A DNA stretch of 24,446 nt from JAICYJ01 sp036263035 (GTDB lineage Bacteria > Actinomycetota > Thermoleophilia > Gaiellales > JAICJC01), in NCBI GenBank assembly GCA_036263035.1, contig DATAHR010000211.1:1-24446 (forward strand), in the 5' to 3' direction. Of the stretch, positions 22,460 through 24,446 are shown in pieces. A program made the translations under genes and the position numbers. A model generated the notes under the pieces. It did no database searches and was not told the origin of the DNA. It was given only the letters and a program-made list of their open reading frames with translations. The stretch's first letter is position 1. Every line of letters starts with the position of its first letter.

Positions 22460-22532
22460 GGGGCTATAGCTCAGTTGGGAGAGCGTCGCGCTGGCAGCGC
22501 GAAGGTCACCGGTTCGAGCCCGGTTAGCTCCA
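22460..22532 (+). tRNA. tRNA-Ala (anticodon GGC)
   Basis: A full cloverleaf can be read: acceptor GGGGCTA/TAGCTCC, D stem GCTC/GAGC, anticodon stem TCGCG/CGCGA with loop CTGGCAG (anticodon GGC at 22493-22495), T stem ACCGG/CCGGT with loop TTCGAGC, discriminator A. The acceptor holds the G3-U70 wobble that identifies alanine tRNA. The 3' CCA is not encoded. Length is 73 nt. Confidence 0.97.
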
Positions 22533-22536
22533 CTCG

Positions 22537-22905
22537 CTACGGCGGCACGTCGAGGCCCGGCATGGGCCCCATCATCGCCACGTTGACAGCGATGAAGACG
22601 CTCACGCACATTGCAACGGCCGAGATGATGACGGCGAGGGTGGCGATGACCCGCCGCCGCATGCCGGCTGTCTGACGGAAGGCGGCCACGCCGGCCACGC
22701 ATCCGAACAGCCCGGTGAACGGGCTGAGAAAGCCGGTCACGAGGACCGCGCTGTCGAGTGCCCCGGGCCAGCCATCGGACCCCCAGACGCGGTAGCTGAC
22801 GAAGAACACGACGTAGGGCGCGGCGGCCAGTGCGGCCATCACCATGCTGATCCTGATCGTCCCTGCGCCGTCTCCCCGGCCTTCAGCCTGTGAGCTGGTC
22901 TCCAT
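22537..22905 (-). CDS. Small membrane protein, function unknown
   Basis: The 122 residues hold a polar N-terminus and about three hydrophobic helices (AALAAAPYVVFFVSY, a LVTGFLSPFTGLFGCVAGVAAF region, ATLAVIISAVAMCVSVFIAVN), like the DUF4190-type small membrane proteins of actinobacteria, though I cannot confirm the family. ATG 22905 is preferred over the further upstream start at 22941 because TACGGT stands 6 nt before it. The stop is 4 nt from the tRNA 3' end on the other strand. Confidence 0.65.
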   Translation of the reverse strand: METSSQAEGRGDGAGTIRISMVMAALAAAPYVVFFVSYRVWGSDGWPGALDSAVLVTGFLSPFTGLFGCVAGVAAFRQTAGMRRRVIATLAVIISAVAMCVSVFIAVNVAMMGPMPGLDVPP

Positions 22906-22911
22906 GCCGCA

Positions 22912-22917
22912 ACCGTA
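22912..22917 (-). promoter_or_regulatory. -10 hexamer for a leaderless small membrane protein mRNA
   Basis: TACGGT on the minus strand lies 6 nt from ATG 22905, the same spacing as at 17393, 17437, 19189 and 19239. Confidence 0.5.
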
Positions 22918-22973
22918 GGAGCCGGGCCTGGCCGATCGCATCGGGGCAACCCCTCGACGATCGGACAGAGAAC

Positions 22974-23045
22974 GTCACAGTCTCGAACCGCCACGGTCAC
23001 GGCCGACGTGTCCATGCTTTGAGACCGGCCGGCCGGAGGCCGGCC
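22974..23045 (+). repeat. 11-bp-phased GTCAC module, copy C1 (upstream of yceI)
   Basis: Units start at 22974 (GTCACAGTCTC), 22985 (GAACCGCCACG) and 22996 (GTCACGGCCGA), 11 bp apart. GCTTTGAGACCG follows (23016-23027), then a perfect 8-bp hairpin GGCCGGCC/GGCCGGCC with GGA loop (23027-23045). The tail GGCCAACCA just after it matches the sequence after copy A1. Confidence 0.7.
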
Positions 23046-23061
23046 AACCATCGGGTGTCCC

Positions 23062-23153
23062 GTCACGTGGTTGCAACGCGGCGGTGACGCTGCCCTCCGG
23101 TCTGCTTTGAGACCGCCGTCCGGGCGCCTGGCAGCGCCAGGCGCCCGGACGGC
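23062..23153 (+). repeat. 11-bp-phased GTCAC module, copy C2, with 18-bp perfect hairpin (upstream of yceI)
   Basis: Units start at 23062 (GTCACGTGGTT), 23073 (GCAACGCGGCG) and 23084 (GTGACGCTGCC). GCTTTGAGACC (23104-23114) closes a small hairpin, GGTCT-GCTTTG-AGACC (23099-23114). This abuts a perfect 18-bp stem with AGC loop (23115-23132 with 23136-23153). It ends 56 nt before the yceI start. The rest of the gap 22942-23209 shows only a Shine-Dalgarno. Confidence 0.72.
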
Positions 23154-23209
23154 AGCCGTGTGGCAGGCGCCCCGACGACCCTTCTCCCACACCGTTGAAG
23201 GGAGTAGCC

Positions 23210-23752
23210 ATGAGCACAGTCGAGAACATCGGGCCCGCCGTCGCGCCGACCTACTGGAGCGTCGACCCGGCCAACAGCACCGTCGAGTTCGCCGTCAAGA
23301 CCTTCTGGGGCGCCATGACCGTGAACGGCCGCTTCGAGCGGTTCGACGGCTCCTACCAGATCGGTCCAGACGGCCCGTCGATCGAGCTGGACATCGACGC
23401 GGAGAGCCTCAACACCGGCCACGCGAAGCGCGACGAGCATCTGCGGTCGTCCGACTTCTTCACCGTCGAGGAGCATCCGCACGTGCGCTTCCGCTCGACC
23501 CGCGTCGACGACGTCGGCGACGGCAGGCTCCACGTCCAGGGGACGCTCGAGGCGGCCGGGGAAGCCATCCCCATGGAGTTCGACGCCACCGCGCTGCAGG
23601 TCGGCGACACCCTCCAGGTCGAGGTGTCGACCGTGATCGATCCTCGCGAGTTCAACATGAGCCGAGGGATGCTCAACATGATCCGGCCGGCCGCTAAGGT
23701 GTACGTCAAGGCCCATCTGTCCGAGCGCCCGGCGCTCCAGACGGCCGCATAG
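23210..23752 (+). CDS. YceI family lipocalin-like polyisoprenoid-binding protein
   Basis: YceI proteins form an extended beta barrel; characterised members bind long polyisoprenoids such as quinone side chains. The family pattern is visible: WSVDPANSTVEFAVKTFWGAMTVNGRF (16-42), LNTGHAKRDEHLRSSDFF (70-87), HPHVRFRST and GTLEAAGEAIPMEF. The 180 residues have no signal peptide, so it is probably cytoplasmic, unlike periplasmic YceI of enterobacteria. ATG 23210 is preferred over TTG 23195 because GAAGGGAG lies 5 nt upstream. It is followed by the flavoprotein gene after 10 nt. Two repeat modules precede it. Confidence 0.9.
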   Translation: MSTVENIGPAVAPTYWSVDPANSTVEFAVKTFWGAMTVNGRFERFDGSYQIGPDGPSIELDIDAESLNTGHAKRDEHLRSSDFFTVEEHPHVRFRSTRVDDVGDGRLHVQGTLEAAGEAIPMEFDATALQVGDTLQVEVSTVIDPREFNMSRGMLNMIRPAAKVYVKAHLSERPALQTAA

Positions 23753-23762
23753 GAGGCAGCCG

Positions 23763-24446
23763 ATGCAGCACGGCCACCACGTGGTCATCATCGGCGGCGG
23801 GTTCGGTGGGCTCGCCGCCGCCAAGGCGCTTCGGCGCGAGCGCGTCCAGGTGACGGTCGTGGACCGGCAGGCGCACCACCTGTTCCAGCCGCTGCTCTAC
23901 CACGTCGCCACCGGCATTCTCTCCGAGGGCAACATCGCGCCTCCGATCCGCGACGTCCTCCGCCATCAGCAGAACACGGAGGTCGTGCTCGCGGAGGTGC
24001 GCGAGGTCGACCTCGAGCGCCGCACGGTCACCACCAGCATGCTCGACCGCATGGAGGAGATCCCCTACGACACGCTGATCGTCGCGGCGGGGGCGGCGCA
24101 ATCGTACTTCGGCCATGACGAGTTCGGCATCCACGCACCGGGCCTGAAGACCATCGACGACGCGCTCGAGGTGCGCGGCCGCATCTTCGGCGCCTTCGAG
24201 ATCGCGGAGCGCGAGCAGGACGAGGAGCGCCGGCGCGCGTGGATGACCTTCGTGGTCGTCGGCGGCGGGCCGACCGGCGTCGAGATGGCCGGCCAGATCG
24301 CGGAGCTGTCGCGGTACAGCCTGCCGTCCAACTTCCGCAGGATCAACACTGCCGACGCGCGCATCCTCCTCGTCGATGGGGCGCCCCGCATCCTCGGCGG
24401 ATTCCACGAGCGGCTGTCGAAGCGGGCTGCTGCGAAGCTGGGGCGG
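23763..24446 (+). CDS. FAD-dependent pyridine nucleotide-disulfide-type oxidoreductase, NDH-2-like (3' end cut by window)
   Basis: Probably a type II NADH:quinone dehydrogenase, moving electrons from NADH through FAD to quinone at the inner face of the membrane. The frame stays open to the window edge (228 codons). FAD motif IIGGGFGGLAAAKAL (9-23), then HLFQPLLYHVATGILSEGNIAPPIRD, typical of NDH-2, TLIVAAGA, and the NAD(P)H motif VVVGGGPTGVEMAGQIAEL starting at about 164. AGGAGG (23751-23756) overlaps the yceI stop and lies 6 nt from the ATG. A carotenoid or sulfide:quinone-type relative cannot be excluded without the C-terminal half. Confidence 0.85.
   Translation, partial: MQHGHHVVIIGGGFGGLAAAKALRRERVQVTVVDRQAHHLFQPLLYHVATGILSEGNIAPPIRDVLRHQQNTEVVLAEVREVDLERRTVTTSMLDRMEEIPYDTLIVAAGAAQSYFGHDEFGIHAPGLKTIDDALEVRGRIFGAFEIAEREQDEERRRAWMTFVVVGGGPTGVEMAGQIAELSRYSLPSNFRRINTADARILLVDGAPRILGGFHERLSKRAAAKLGR

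Noticed and set aside
22974..23153. CRISPR array
   Set aside because: The repeated units are only 5-11 nt with continuous phasing; there are no 25-40 nt identical repeats with unique spacers, and no cas genes.

Overview
The window is GC-rich, densely packed bacterial chromosome. Several things point to Actinomycetota, probably class Thermoleophilia (Gaiellales/Solirubrobacterales-like): the codon bias, many GTG starts, stop/start overlaps of the GTGA or ATGA type, and start codons sitting about 6 nt after a TANNNT hexamer, as expected of leaderless mRNAs. The gene order radical SAM (TIGR03960-like), TIGR03936-like, RNase E/G, rplU, rpmA fits too. The taxonomic call is inference from gene content only; no rRNA is present.

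Layout. (1) 1-1689: a radical SAM protein overlapping by 4 nt a heme-oxygenase-like diiron enzyme (HDO), an uncharacterised two-enzyme module cut off by the left edge. (2) 1690-3128: a non-coding block with two copies of an 11-bp-phased repeat module, then uppP and a small convergent membrane protein. (3) 3257-8824: the cell-elongation operon mreC-mreD-mrdA-rodA, ending in a DUF697-like membrane protein; mreB is not in the window. (4) 8828-14677: radical SAM, TIGR03936-like protein, RNase E/G, L21 and L27. Palindromic repeats of one family follow three successive genes here. (5) 14678-19190: a block that separates rpmA from obgE, which commonly lie side by side. It holds a secreted S55 (SpoIVB-like) peptidase and three class I SAM methyltransferases. 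Two of the methyltransferases converge on a 233-bp non-coding element with perfect 20-bp terminal inverted repeats that supply both stop codons. (6) 19239-22430: obgE-nadD-rsfS-DUF2203-hypothetical, a tight operon for ribosome assembly and NAD synthesis. (7) 22460-24446: tRNA-Ala(GGC), a small membrane protein, a second pair of the 11-bp-phased modules, a YceI-family gene, and the start of an NDH-2-like flavoprotein cut by the right edge.

How it works together. Most genes are housekeeping: undecaprenyl phosphate recycling, lateral wall synthesis, RNA decay, ribosome assembly and NAD synthesis. The less ordinary content is the RSAM-HDO pair, the 11-bp-phased modules found only upstream of uppP and yceI (both tied to polyprenyl lipids), the structured element between the methyltransferases, the palindromic repeat family, and the recurring leaderless promoter geometry.
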